A DNA stretch of 64,000 nt from Rhizobium sp. SSA_523 (GTDB lineage: Bacteria; Pseudomonadota; Alphaproteobacteria; Rhizobiales; Rhizobiaceae): assembly GCF_030435705.1 (NCBI RefSeq), contig NZ_CP129381.1, positions 1,426,001-1,490,000 of the forward strand. The letters are read 5' to 3'. A program made the position numbers and the translations under genes. Shown piece by piece: positions 28,914-36,929 of this stretch. Below the pieces are notes generated by a model, which saw only the letters and a list, made by a program, of their open reading frames with translations, was not told the DNA's origin and searched no databases. Every line of letters starts with the position of its first letter. The first letter of the stretch is position 1.

Positions 28914-29732
28914 CTATCGGAACTCGGACATCCATTCATCATCGAGCGGTGACGTGGCCGCCACCGTCAGCGTGGTTCGGCTATCGGTAATGTCGTAGCC
29001 AGGCCGGCCGGTCCAGGCTGCGCCGCCGGTCTCGCTGATGACCAGAACGCCTGCTGCGTGGTCCCACGGTTTCGGCTCCGGGGCAAGGATCAGATCGGCA
29101 TGGCCGAAGGCCATGGTGCGATATTCATGACAGGAGCATCGAAGATTGGTCACCCGACCCCATTGCGGAAAGGCGGCGGCGATCCTCCCTCTGTCTTCCG
29201 GCGGGTAAAGGAAGAGCGGCACGAAGGCATGCGCTTGCGCCTTGGGCCTGCGGGTCTTCGTGTGAAGGCGCCGTTCGGCGCGGCCTTGACCACCATAAAA
29301 GGCGCCGCGACCCCGGTCGGCCAGGATCCAGTCGTCAAACACGGGGTCATACAGAAGGCCGAAGATCGTCTCCCCGTCCTCCACCACCGCCAGCATGACC
29401 CCGAACGTGGCAAGCCCCGCCACGAAATTCCAGGTTCCGTCGATCGGATCGATCACCACGGCCCGTCCGGATTGCTTCAGGAGATCAAGACGCGTCGGAT
29501 CTTCCGCAACCGCCTCCTCGCCGACAATGGCCGCATCGGGCATCAGGCGGCGAACGGCAGCAGAGATCGCCCGTTCCGAGGCCTGATCGGCGACGGTCAC
29601 CAGGTCACTGGCGGAGGTTTTGGTGGCGACATCCGCGGATGATAGGCGGCGGAAGCGCGGCATGATTTCGGTCTTCGCCGTTTCACGCACGGTGCGGATC
29701 AGACCCTGTCGCTCTGTTTCGGTAAGGGGCAT
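28914..29732 (-). CDS. Inositol monophosphatase-family phosphatase
   Basis: A 272-residue Mg-dependent phosphatase. The metal-site motifs of the family are complete: IVGEEAV, DPIDGTWNFVAG, and PWDHAAGVLVISETGG. It may dephosphorylate an inositol, sugar or histidinol phosphate; HisN-like and AccG-like enzymes fall in the same superfamily. The ATG at 29732 lies three bases beyond the end of the 2H-phosphoesterase gene (a GTG at 29738 overlaps it). As the last gene of the ugp-like operon it probably hydrolyses the phosphomonoester made from the imported compound (inference). Confidence 0.9.
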   Translation of the reverse strand: MPLTETERQGLIRTVRETAKTEIMPRFRRLSSADVATKTSASDLVTVADQASERAISAAVRRLMPDAAIVGEEAVAEDPTRLDLLKQSGRAVVIDPIDGTWNFVAGLATFGVMLAVVEDGETIFGLLYDPVFDDWILADRGRGAFYGGQGRAERRLHTKTRRPKAQAHAFVPLFLYPPEDRGRIAAAFPQWGRVTNLRCSCHEYRTMAFGHADLILAPEPKPWDHAAGVLVISETGGAAWTGRPGYDITDSRTTLTVAATSPLDDEWMSEFR

Positions 29733-29734
29733 TG

Positions 29735-30466
29735 TCACACCAGAAGCTTGAGGGGTTCGAAATGATGCATGGTGTCGAACTCGCAGAACTCGACGGGCCC
29801 GAGCGTGATATCGCCGAGGCGGGCGGCAAGCTCGGCCGTAAGCTCCGCGCTGAAGGCTGCAATATCGCGGGCAAGCGGTTCGGAGACCCAGTCGATGAGA
29901 TAGGCAAGCGAGATATGGAAGACGTAATCGTCGAAATCCGCTTGCGCGATCCGCGTGGCATCGCGCAGCGTCCGGCGGGCGGCTCGCAAATCCTCTTCGT
30001 CTTGCGCGGTCGCGCCGGTAACGGTGAGGCTATGGGCGGCGAACACGTCGACGAGGCGGATCGTGCTTCGGTTCGGCAAGGCGACAGTGTCGATCCGCTG
30101 CAGGATCTCCGCCGAGGCGACATCCCGCGCCAGCGGCCAGTCCAGGCCGTCCGGCCAGCCGCGGCCCGGAGCAGAGGCGGGCGATACGCCCTGGAAGACG
30201 GTCATATGGAAGCTCGAGGGCGGAAGGAAGGTGAAGAAGCGATTGAATGGGCTGCGCTTGATCTCCTCCTGCAGCGCGCGAATGGCTTCGAAGGCGGATG
30301 ATCTGCGATCGATGTGGCAGATAAAGGTATTGCCCGGCCAGTGCTGCACACTGCCATCGGAATGAAACTTGCCGCCTGCCCCCGGCAGGGAGATGCCGCC
30401 GGGGCGGGGATCGGAGGACAGTCTGCCGGTGAGGTAGTCGATGGCATCGGGACGCATCGGTATCAT
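29735..30466 (-). CDS. DUF1868 2H phosphoesterase-like protein
   Basis: A 243-residue protein with two H-x-[ST] motifs, FHMTVFQG (about residue 88) and FHISLAY (about residue 190), the catalytic pair of the 2H phosphoesterase superfamily (2'-5' RNA ligase/cyclic phosphodiesterases). The N-terminal GGKFHSDGSVQHWPGNTFICHID is what I know as DUF1868. Of two adjacent ATGs, 30466 has proper spacing to AAAGGA and was chosen over 30469. It lies immediately after ugpC, where E. coli has the phosphodiesterase ugpQ, so it probably opens a cyclic or simple phosphodiester. Confidence 0.85.
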   Translation of the reverse strand: MIPMRPDAIDYLTGRLSSDPRPGGISLPGAGGKFHSDGSVQHWPGNTFICHIDRRSSAFEAIRALQEEIKRSPFNRFFTFLPPSSFHMTVFQGVSPASAPGRGWPDGLDWPLARDVASAEILQRIDTVALPNRSTIRLVDVFAAHSLTVTGATAQDEEDLRAARRTLRDATRIAQADFDDYVFHISLAYLIDWVSEPLARDIAAFSAELTAELAARLGDITLGPVEFCEFDTMHHFEPLKLLV

Positions 30467-30476
30467 CATTTTCCTT

Positions 30477-31526
30477 TCAATTCTCCAGCCGCAGGCCGGT
30501 CCTGTGATCGAAGAGATGGATCTGATCGACGGGGAAGTGGAAACGGATCTCCGCCGATCCGGAAAACTGCGTGCCGAAGGGCGACGCGATCTGGAGCGTC
30601 TGCCCTTCGGCAAGCTGGACCAGCAGAGACGAGTGCGAACCCAGATCCTCGTGATAGAGCAGCTTGGCCGCCAGCGCGCCTTGACCGGTGACAATGGTTT
30701 CAGGCCGGATGCCGAGAATGGCCTCCCCCTGATAATCGTGCTGCAAGAGCAGGGTCCCATCCTTCAGTCGAAGCGCCCGCCCATCCCCCGTCACCGGCAT
30801 GAGGTTCATCGGCGGCGCGCCGATGAAGCCGGCGACGAATGTGGTGGCTGGACGGTGATAGAGATCATGCGGGCTGGCGAATTGTTCGATCCGGCCGCCA
30901 TTCAGCAGCATCACCCGGTCTGCCAGCGTCATGGCCTCGATCTGGTCATGGGTGACGAAAACGCTGGTTGCACCGATCCGGCGATGCAATTGGCTCAACT
31001 CCATCCGCATTCCGTGGCGCAGCTTGGCATCGAGGTTGGACAATGGCTCGTCGAACAGCAGGACTTTGGGCTCGCGCACGATGGCCCGGGCAATGGCGAC
31101 ACGCTGGCGCTGACCACCGGAGAGTGCCGAGGGACGGCGCTCCAGATAGTCGCCCAATTCCACCACGCGGGCCGCCTCGGCAATGCGCCGTTCACGTTCC
31201 GCCTTCGGCACGCCGGCCACTTTCAGCGCATAGCCGATATTGTCTCTCACCGACATATGCGGATAGAGGGCGTAGTTCTGGAAGACCATGGCACAGCCGC
31301 GATCCTTCGGCGCCTTGTCCTGCACCTCGACGCCGCCGATCAAGATCTGGCCGGCGCTGACGCGCTCAAGTCCGGCGATCATGTTGAGCATTGTTGATTT
31401 CCCGCAGCCGGACGGACCGAGGATTGCGACGAATTCGCCGTCCTCGAATTCGGCCGACAAGTCCGGAATGACGGTCTTGCCGTCGAAGGCCTTGCTGACC
31501 TGGTGGAGTTCGATCGTGTTGCCCAT
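30477..31526 (-). CDS. ugpC: ABC importer ATPase, UgpC type
   Basis: A 349-residue carbohydrate-type (CUT1) ABC ATPase that energises the permease pair. Walker A GPSGCGKST, Q-loop VFQNYALYPHM, signature [14 protein letters not shown], Walker B VLLFDEPLSNLD and H-loop VFVTHDQIEAM are all intact, and a C-terminal OB-type regulatory domain (residues about 235-349, with GIRPE) is present. The UgpC assignment rests on operon order after ugpB-A-E. It ends just before the DUF1868 gene. Confidence 0.92.
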   Translation of the reverse strand: MGNTIELHQVSKAFDGKTVIPDLSAEFEDGEFVAILGPSGCGKSTMLNMIAGLERVSAGQILIGGVEVQDKAPKDRGCAMVFQNYALYPHMSVRDNIGYALKVAGVPKAERERRIAEAARVVELGDYLERRPSALSGGQRQRVAIARAIVREPKVLLFDEPLSNLDAKLRHGMRMELSQLHRRIGATSVFVTHDQIEAMTLADRVMLLNGGRIEQFASPHDLYHRPATTFVAGFIGAPPMNLMPVTGDGRALRLKDGTLLLQHDYQGEAILGIRPETIVTGQGALAAKLLYHEDLGSHSSLLVQLAEGQTLQIASPFGTQFSGSAEIRFHFPVDQIHLFDHRTGLRLEN

Positions 31527-31530
31527 GGGG

Positions 31531-32442
31531 TCATTTCTCCGAGAGGTTGAGGCCCTTGACGATGCGCCCCTGCATGACGGCGATCAGGAGGACGGGCAGA
31601 AGGGAGACGAACAAGGCGCCCGCCATCAGCATCGGCACTTCCGGAATGCGATCGGGTTCGCTGGTGGCAAGGCGGGAAAGCCCGACAATGGCCGGCTGCA
31701 TAGTGCTCGATGTCGCGGCCACGAGCGGCCATAGATAGTTCGTCCAGCCGCCGACGAACCAGAAGATGAACGTGGCGATCAGCGGCGTCTTCGACAGCGG
31801 CAGAAGGATATCGATGAGGAAGCGAAGCGGGCCGGCACCGTCCATGGCGGCAGCGCGCGGCAGATCCCGCGGCAGGCTGAGGAAGAACTGCCGGTAGATA
31901 AAGACCGAGGTGGAGGAGGTGGCGATCGGCGCGGCAATGCCGGCAAAGCTGTCGAGAAGGTTCCACTCCAGATGCGGAGCGGGGCTTTGCGCTGCACTGG
32001 CATACCAGCCGAGATCGATCAGCCAGTTCAGCGGCATGGCCACATTCGCCACCACCTGATAGGTGGTCACCACGATCAGCTCGAGCGGCAGCATGACCGT
32101 CGCGATGGTCAGGGCGAAGATCAGCCGGTTCCAGCGCGAGTCGAAAAAGACGAGCGCAAAGGTTGCGGCGAAGGCTAAGCTGCATTTGATGGTCGCCACG
32201 CATGTGGCGATGATGATCGAGTTGAGCACCTGCCGCGGCAGGTTGGTCTCCGTGACGATATGGATGATGTTGTCGAGGAGATAGCGCCCCGGCAAGAGAC
32301 TGATGCCGCCGGCCGCCACGAAGTCCTCGTAAGACTGCGTCGCGACGATCAAGGCGATCAGCAGCGGTGACAGAATGAAGATGATCCCGCAGATCAGGAT
32401 CGCATTGGCCGTAAGGTTGATGCCGCGTGTCGGTTCGATCAT
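31531..32442 (-). CDS. ugpE: ABC importer permease, UgpE type
   Basis: A 303-residue inner-membrane permease with six helices. The EAA-type loop is RDLPRAAAMDGAGPLRFLIDILLPLSKTPL, which contacts the ATPase. The N-terminal GINLTANAILICGIIFILSPLLIALIVAT and the LLPGRYLLDN segment fit UgpE. It lies between ugpA (gap 7) and ugpC (gap 4) and is co-transcribed. Confidence 0.9.
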   Translation of the reverse strand: MIEPTRGINLTANAILICGIIFILSPLLIALIVATQSYEDFVAAGGISLLPGRYLLDNIIHIVTETNLPRQVLNSIIIATCVATIKCSLAFAATFALVFFDSRWNRLIFALTIATVMLPLELIVVTTYQVVANVAMPLNWLIDLGWYASAAQSPAPHLEWNLLDSFAGIAAPIATSSTSVFIYRQFFLSLPRDLPRAAAMDGAGPLRFLIDILLPLSKTPLIATFIFWFVGGWTNYLWPLVAATSSTMQPAIVGLSRLATSEPDRIPEVPMLMAGALFVSLLPVLLIAVMQGRIVKGLNLSEK

Positions 32443-32449
32443 CGAAGGT

Positions 32450-33331
32450 TCACCGCTCGTATTTGACTTTGTTTTCCAGGCGAAATTGCACGAGGACCAT
32501 GCCGATGACGAAGAGCATCAGGAGCACCGTCTGCGTTGCCGCTCCCGACAGGTCATAGGCCTGAAAGCCATCGGTATAGATCTTGTAGATCAGCAGGCTC
32601 GTGGAATCGCCCGGCCCGCCGCCGGTCATCGTGTCGATGAGGCCGAAGGGATCGACCGCCGTGCCGACGAATTCCAGCACGAAGGTCAGGAACAGCTGGG
32701 GTGTCAGGAGCGGCATCTGGATGTCGCGCATCCGCCGCCAGGGTCCGGCGCCATCCATGGCCGCCGCCTTGACCAGCGTGTCCGGGATCGTCTGCAGCCC
32801 GGACAGGAGAATGATGAAGTTGAAGGGGACGCCTGTCCACACCTGGGCGATCACCACTGTGGTGAAGGCGTCCACGCCGTCGATGCGCGGGTTCCAGAGG
32901 CCGGGAAACAGCGTGTTCAATGGGGCCAGCAAGCCGAGGAAGGGGTCGAACAGGAAGGCGAAGACGATGCCGATCGACGCGCCGGCAATTGCCTTCGGCC
33001 AGATCAGCACATTGCGGGCGATGCGGCTGGTGCGAAGCCCGCGATCGGCGGCCAGTGCCAAAGCGAGCGCCAGAAGAATGCCGAACCCTGCCGCGAGCAC
33101 CATGAACAGGAAGGTGCGCGCCAGCGACGACCAGAAAGCGGGATCCGAGAGAACGCGCGCAAAATTGGCAAAGCCCACAAATTGCGAGCCCCCGCCGAAC
33201 GGCCTTTCCAGGAAAAAGGACCAATAAAAGGCCAGACCAACCGGCAGATAGAAGAAGGTGACGATGAGGAGGAGAATGGGCAGAACCAGCGCCGCATAAA
33301 GCCATCCTCCGGAGTAAAAGGTCTGTCGCAT
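32450..33331 (-). CDS. ugpA: ABC importer permease, UgpA type
   Basis: A 293-residue inner-membrane permease with six helices; the EAA loop is PDTLVKAAAMDGAGPWRRMRDIQMPLLTPQLF. FYLPVGLAFYWSFFLERPFGGGSQFVGFANF at the N-terminus fits UgpA-type CUT1 permeases. The ATG at 33331 is preceded by GGGAG; a GTG at 33343 is less likely. It pairs with UgpE to form the channel. Confidence 0.9.
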   Translation of the reverse strand: MRQTFYSGGWLYAALVLPILLLIVTFFYLPVGLAFYWSFFLERPFGGGSQFVGFANFARVLSDPAFWSSLARTFLFMVLAAGFGILLALALALAADRGLRTSRIARNVLIWPKAIAGASIGIVFAFLFDPFLGLLAPLNTLFPGLWNPRIDGVDAFTTVVIAQVWTGVPFNFIILLSGLQTIPDTLVKAAAMDGAGPWRRMRDIQMPLLTPQLFLTFVLEFVGTAVDPFGLIDTMTGGGPGDSTSLLIYKIYTDGFQAYDLSGAATQTVLLMLFVIGMVLVQFRLENKVKYER

Positions 33332-33354
33332 GCAAGCTCCCACAACAGGATGGA

Positions 33355-33373
33355 GAGCCGGCGGTGCCGGCTC
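33355..33373. repeat. GC-rich hairpin between ugpB and ugpA
   Basis: GAGCCGGC (33355-33362) and GCCGGCTC (33366-33373) pair perfectly over a three-base loop within the 68-base gap. No T-run follows in the direction of transcription. It probably stabilises or partly attenuates the ugpB message so the binding protein is made in excess. Confidence 0.55.
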
Positions 33374-33399
33374 CCTCTCAAGGGACTGTCCGGCAGCAT

Positions 33400-34713
33400 T
33401 TACTGCATGGCAACGCCGCTATAGGTCTTCTCGAAGCGCCGCAGCAGCTCATTGCCTTGCTGGGCGGCATCGTCCAGCGCCTGTTGCATCGGCTTCTCGC
33501 CATTGAAGGCCTTTTGCGTTTCCTTCATGAAGATGTCGCGAAACTGTACGTAGAAGCCGAGCCTTACTCCGCGGCTATCCTCGGTCGCTGGCTGGTCAAG
33601 CGATGCGACGCCGATCTCCGCTGTGGCATAGTGCGGATCCGAGGCCTTGCCTGACGCTTTCAGCGCCGCGAGCGCGGTGCCGGTCATCGGCAGATAGCCC
33701 GTCTTGCCGGCAAATTCGATCTGCTGGTCATCGCGCCGCAGAAAGTCCAGAAATGCCTTTGCCGCATCGATCTCCGCCGCGGAATGGCCCTTCATGATCC
33801 AGATCGAGGCGCCGCCGATCAATGTATTATGGCGGCTCTTGCCCTCGTATATGGGCGCGAGCGCGATCATCACCTTGTCACCGAGAGCCTTGTAGGCGGC
33901 GCCGTAGCCTCCGGTCGATCCTTCCATCATCGCGCATTCGCCGGTATTGTAGGCAGCATCGTATTTGCCGGCCTTGCTATCCTGGCCAAGGCGAATGAGG
34001 CCCTCGTCGCGCCATGTCTTGAGGTTCTGCAGATGCGTGGCGACCGGTCCCTTGTTGAAGGTATAGACGGCATCGAGGCCGTCATAGCCATTGTGCCGGC
34101 TGGCAATCGCCACGCCATGGCGAGCCGCAAATTGCTCCAGCACCCGCCAGGGATGTCCGTCGGTAACGAAGGGGCACGCAATGCCCGCCGCCTTCAGTTT
34201 CCGGGCGTCTTCGATCAACGCCTCATACGTGGTCGGCAGGCGATCTATGCCGGCTTTCGACAGCATGTCGCGATTTCCATACAGGATGAGGGTGGATCCA
34301 TTGTAAGGCTGCGAGAGAAGCTCGCCCTTCGCCGTCTCATAGAACGAGCGGGCACCCCCCAGATAGTCCTTCCAATTGACAGCCGGCAGAACGGTGCTGA
34401 CCGGCTCCACCGCTCCCGACATCATCAGATCCACGGTGCCGGCATCGAAGAACTGCATCAGCACCGGCGATTTCTTGGCGCGGTAGGCGGCAATCGCCTT
34501 CTGCATCGCCACCTCGTAATTTCCCTGTCCGATGCAGTTGACCTTGTCTCTGGTCTGGCCGGCATTGAAGGCGGCGCAGGACTCCAGAATGGCCTGTTCC
34601 ACAACGCCGGTATTGCCATACCAGAACTCGATCTCCGCAGCCCGGGCAAGGCCGGCTGCGCCTGTCATGCTTGCAAAGGCCAAGGCCGATGCGAAGAGGC
34701 GTGTGAGCTTCAT
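33400..34713 (-). CDS. ugpB: Periplasmic binding protein, UgpB type
   Basis: A 437-residue solute-binding protein with a cleavable signal peptide (about 1-25, ending GLARA). Several blocks match E. coli UgpB as I remember it: CIGQGNYE, LLSQPYNGSTLILYGNRD, ASRHNGYDGLDAV, LIGGASIWIMKG, GKTGYLPMTG and the C-terminal QGNELLRRFEKTYS. UgpB binds sn-glycerol-3-phosphate and glycerophosphocholine, so a phosphorylated polyol or phosphodiester is the likely ligand. The ATG at 34713 was chosen over the longer frame because it begins the signal peptide. First gene of the operon. Confidence 0.9.
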   Translation of the reverse strand: MKLTRLFASALAFASMTGAAGLARAAEIEFWYGNTGVVEQAILESCAAFNAGQTRDKVNCIGQGNYEVAMQKAIAAYRAKKSPVLMQFFDAGTVDLMMSGAVEPVSTVLPAVNWKDYLGGARSFYETAKGELLSQPYNGSTLILYGNRDMLSKAGIDRLPTTYEALIEDARKLKAAGIACPFVTDGHPWRVLEQFAARHGVAIASRHNGYDGLDAVYTFNKGPVATHLQNLKTWRDEGLIRLGQDSKAGKYDAAYNTGECAMMEGSTGGYGAAYKALGDKVMIALAPIYEGKSRHNTLIGGASIWIMKGHSAAEIDAAKAFLDFLRRDDQQIEFAGKTGYLPMTGTALAALKASGKASDPHYATAEIGVASLDQPATEDSRGVRLGFYVQFRDIFMKETQKAFNGEKPMQQALDDAAQQGNELLRRFEKTYSGVAMQ

Positions 34714-34756
34714 TGATTTGACCCCCAAAAAGACTGAAATTCCGTCTTCCTCATTA

Positions 34757-34773
34757 TTACACTTTGTGTGTGA
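34757..34773. promoter_or_regulatory. Possible operator between ugpB and the ROK regulator
   Basis: TTACAC-TTTGT-GTGTGA is a near-perfect inverted repeat (5 of 6 pairs) in the 184-base divergent gap, 44 bases upstream of the ugpB start. It is A+T-rich around, as ROK repressor sites tend to be. This is a weak, single-copy candidate; no Pho box (CTGTCAT repeats) was seen in the gap. Confidence 0.3.
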
Positions 34774-34897
34774 CATATTTTTGAAGGCTGGTCAAAACGT
34801 TCTGTCGAAGCGGTAACCTCTTGATCTTGTGAATGAACAACGACAATGTGCAGTCCGACCGCGACGTCTAAGGCTGCCTCATTGATGAATCTTCCCC

Positions 34898-36055
34898 ATG
34901 CTGCCCTATGACCCCCACCGGCTGATCGGAGATCGCTTTCGCCGCGAAGGCCCGGGGACACCGCTCGTCTCGCACAATGAGCGCACCATCCTGTCGATGC
35001 TGTGGGACCGTCGGGAACTGACGCGGTCGGCCCTCGCGCCGCAGCTCGAACTGACGCAGCAATCCATCCACCGCATCATCAGCCAGCTCGAGGAGCGCGG
35101 GTTGATCGCGCTGGGCCCGCTGGAGCCGCCCAGCTACAAGGGCAAGCCCAGCCCGCGGCTGCTCTTGAACCCGGATTTTGCCTGTACGATCGGCATTTCG
35201 ATCAATACCGACAGCGCCGGAATCTGCGTGATGGATTTCGCCGGCTCATTCCGCACGGCAACCATCGTCATCGACAAGATGTCCGTCGAGACGACATTGG
35301 CCGCGATCGAAGCCGCGATACCGCCTTTGCTGGCGCAGATGCGGGTGAGCTGGAGCGATGTCTTCGCGATCGGCTTTGCCATTGCCGGTTTTCTGGTGGA
35401 CGGGACCCGTTACAATCCGCCGGAGCCGCTTGTCGAATGGTCGGAGCTGCAGCTTGGGCCCTCTCTGTCGAACCGTTTCGATAAGCCGGTTTTCACGGAA
35501 AACAGTGCCAATATGAGCACCTTGTGCGAGCGCATGCTGGGTGTCGGACGCGAGGTGGGCAATTTTGCCTATCTCTCCTTCAATTACGGCTTTGGCGGCG
35601 GCATTGTCTTGAGCGGTAATCTGGTGCGCGGCGGTTTCGGGAATGCGGGCGAGTTCAGCAGCATCTTTCCCGAGGCGGAGTGGGATAGGAGACCAGCCCT
35701 GGCAGGCCTTCTGAAGCGCGTTGCGGGATACGGGATTGAGGTCTCCACGATCGCCGATCTTTCGCGCCGCTTCGATCCTGCCTGGCCGGGGGTCGAGGAA
35801 TGGGTCGAACTCGTGACGCCCTATCACGACCGGGTCATCAACATGCTGTCGGCCGTGATCGATCCGGAAGTCATCGTGCTGGGCGGACAAATCCCGATCC
35901 CGCTCGCAGACATGCTGATTGCCAGATGTACATTCTACAGCAAGCCGCGCCACGGCATTTTGCGCCGTATGCCGCGCTTGGCCGCATCGCAGATCAAGGG
36001 TGAAACCGCCGCGATCGGCGCCGCCAGCCTGCCGCTGAAGGAAGCCTTCTTCTGA
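34898..36055 (+). CDS. ROK-family transcriptional regulator
   Basis: A 385-residue NagC/Mlc/XylR-type protein: an N-terminal winged helix (LSMLWDRRELTRSALAPQLELTQQSIHRIISQLEERGLIA) joined to a sugar-kinase-like ROK domain with FGGGIVLSGNLVRGGFGNAGEFSSIFPE. The cysteine zinc cluster of ROK kinases and Mlc (CxCGxxGCxE) is missing after this segment, so kinase activity is unlikely. It is divergent from the ugp-like operon and probably represses it until the imported sugar or polyol derivative binds. TTG/ATG alternatives upstream were not seen; ATG 34898 begins with a plausible N-terminus. Confidence 0.88.
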   Translation: MLPYDPHRLIGDRFRREGPGTPLVSHNERTILSMLWDRRELTRSALAPQLELTQQSIHRIISQLEERGLIALGPLEPPSYKGKPSPRLLLNPDFACTIGISINTDSAGICVMDFAGSFRTATIVIDKMSVETTLAAIEAAIPPLLAQMRVSWSDVFAIGFAIAGFLVDGTRYNPPEPLVEWSELQLGPSLSNRFDKPVFTENSANMSTLCERMLGVGREVGNFAYLSFNYGFGGGIVLSGNLVRGGFGNAGEFSSIFPEAEWDRRPALAGLLKRVAGYGIEVSTIADLSRRFDPAWPGVEEWVELVTPYHDRVINMLSAVIDPEVIVLGGQIPIPLADMLIARCTFYSKPRHGILRRMPRLAASQIKGETAAIGAASLPLKEAFF

Positions 36056-36197
36056 GCGCGCATCGCTGACGGCCCGGAGCGGTCCGGCGAAAAAAAGCGG
36101 GCGAACGCGCAAGAGCGGATATCGCGATGGCCGACAGCTGGGGAGAAAGGCGGAGGCAAAGATAACTTGACGAAGAGCGGCAGGAACCGAGTGACCG

Positions 36198-36237
36198 AGA
36201 GCATTTCCGCTAAAAACGGGATCACCTGAAATGCTCT
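36198..36237. terminator. Perfect 10-base inverted repeat with T-rich tail after the ROK gene
   Basis: AGAGCATTTC (36198-36207) and GAAATGCTCT (36228-36237) are perfect complements around a 20-base loop; TCTTTGTTTTT follows on the plus strand. It may end the ROK transcript. AGAGCATTTC...GAAATGCT elements recur in rhizobial genomes as I recall, so this may be one copy of a dispersed repeat. The rest of 36056-36320 shows nothing else that I can support. Confidence 0.5.
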
Positions 36238-36320
36238 ATGTCTTTGTTTTTACGCAGTCCGGACGCAAAACCGCTGACGCACTTCTGCTTTACCTGCTCT
36301 GGCCGCGAGCCGTTAGCCCG

Positions 36321-36929
36321 TCACGGGCGATCCTCTGCCGGTGCCGTCGAAAGATCATGAAGGAAGACCAGCAATTGCCGGGCAGCCTCGTCGATGTCGC
36401 CGCTATTGTCGATTGTGATCGACTGGTAGCCTTCGGGTATGGCGAAGGCATCGCTCCGCCGCATCCGGGCGGCAATATCCTCGCCATCCTCACGGCCGCG
36501 ATTGCGCAGCCGCGCCGCAAGCACGTCCGGCTTTGCCGTGACGTGGATGATTGTCAGGCGGGGAAAAGCCGCGGCGAAGCGTGGCAGGGCCGATCTCGAA
36601 CCGTTGGCGATGGCTATGCCGCCCTCGGCAAGCCGCGTGCGGACCTCGCGGGGGATACCGTAATGCAGGCCGTGCGCCTGCCAATCGACGCAGAACCGGC
36701 CGGCACGGCGCAAGGCCTCGAATTCAGCCTGCGAGACGGCGGCATGATCCTCGCCACCGGCCTCGGCCGCCCGGGTGATGGCGCGCTTGACGAAATGCAC
36801 GTCGGGCCGGCCGGACATCGGCAGGCGGATCGCGTCGATCAAGGTATCCTTGCCGGCACCGCTTGGCCCGACCACCACCACCATGATCCCCTTTGGCGGA
36901 TGGAGATCCTGCGACTGGTGATCATCCAT
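36321..36929 (-). CDS. phnN: Ribose 1,5-bisphosphokinase
   Basis: A 202-residue guanylate-kinase-like P-loop enzyme that phosphorylates ribose 1,5-bisphosphate to PRPP, the last step of C-P lyase phosphonate breakdown. P-loop GPSGAGKDTL, then HFVKRAITR and WQAHGLHYGIP match PhnN. Its ATG overlaps the phnM stop by one base (TGATG reading). It ends the phn operon seen here. Confidence 0.93.
   Translation of the reverse strand: MDDHQSQDLHPPKGIMVVVVGPSGAGKDTLIDAIRLPMSGRPDVHFVKRAITRAAEAGGEDHAAVSQAEFEALRRAGRFCVDWQAHGLHYGIPREVRTRLAEGGIAIANGSRSALPRFAAAFPRLTIIHVTAKPDVLAARLRNRGREDGEDIAARMRRSDAFAIPEGYQSITIDNSGDIDEAARQLLVFLHDLSTAPAEDRP

Noticed and set aside
34714..34897. Pho box upstream of ugpB
   Set aside because: No pair of CTGTCAT-like repeats is present on either strand of the gap.
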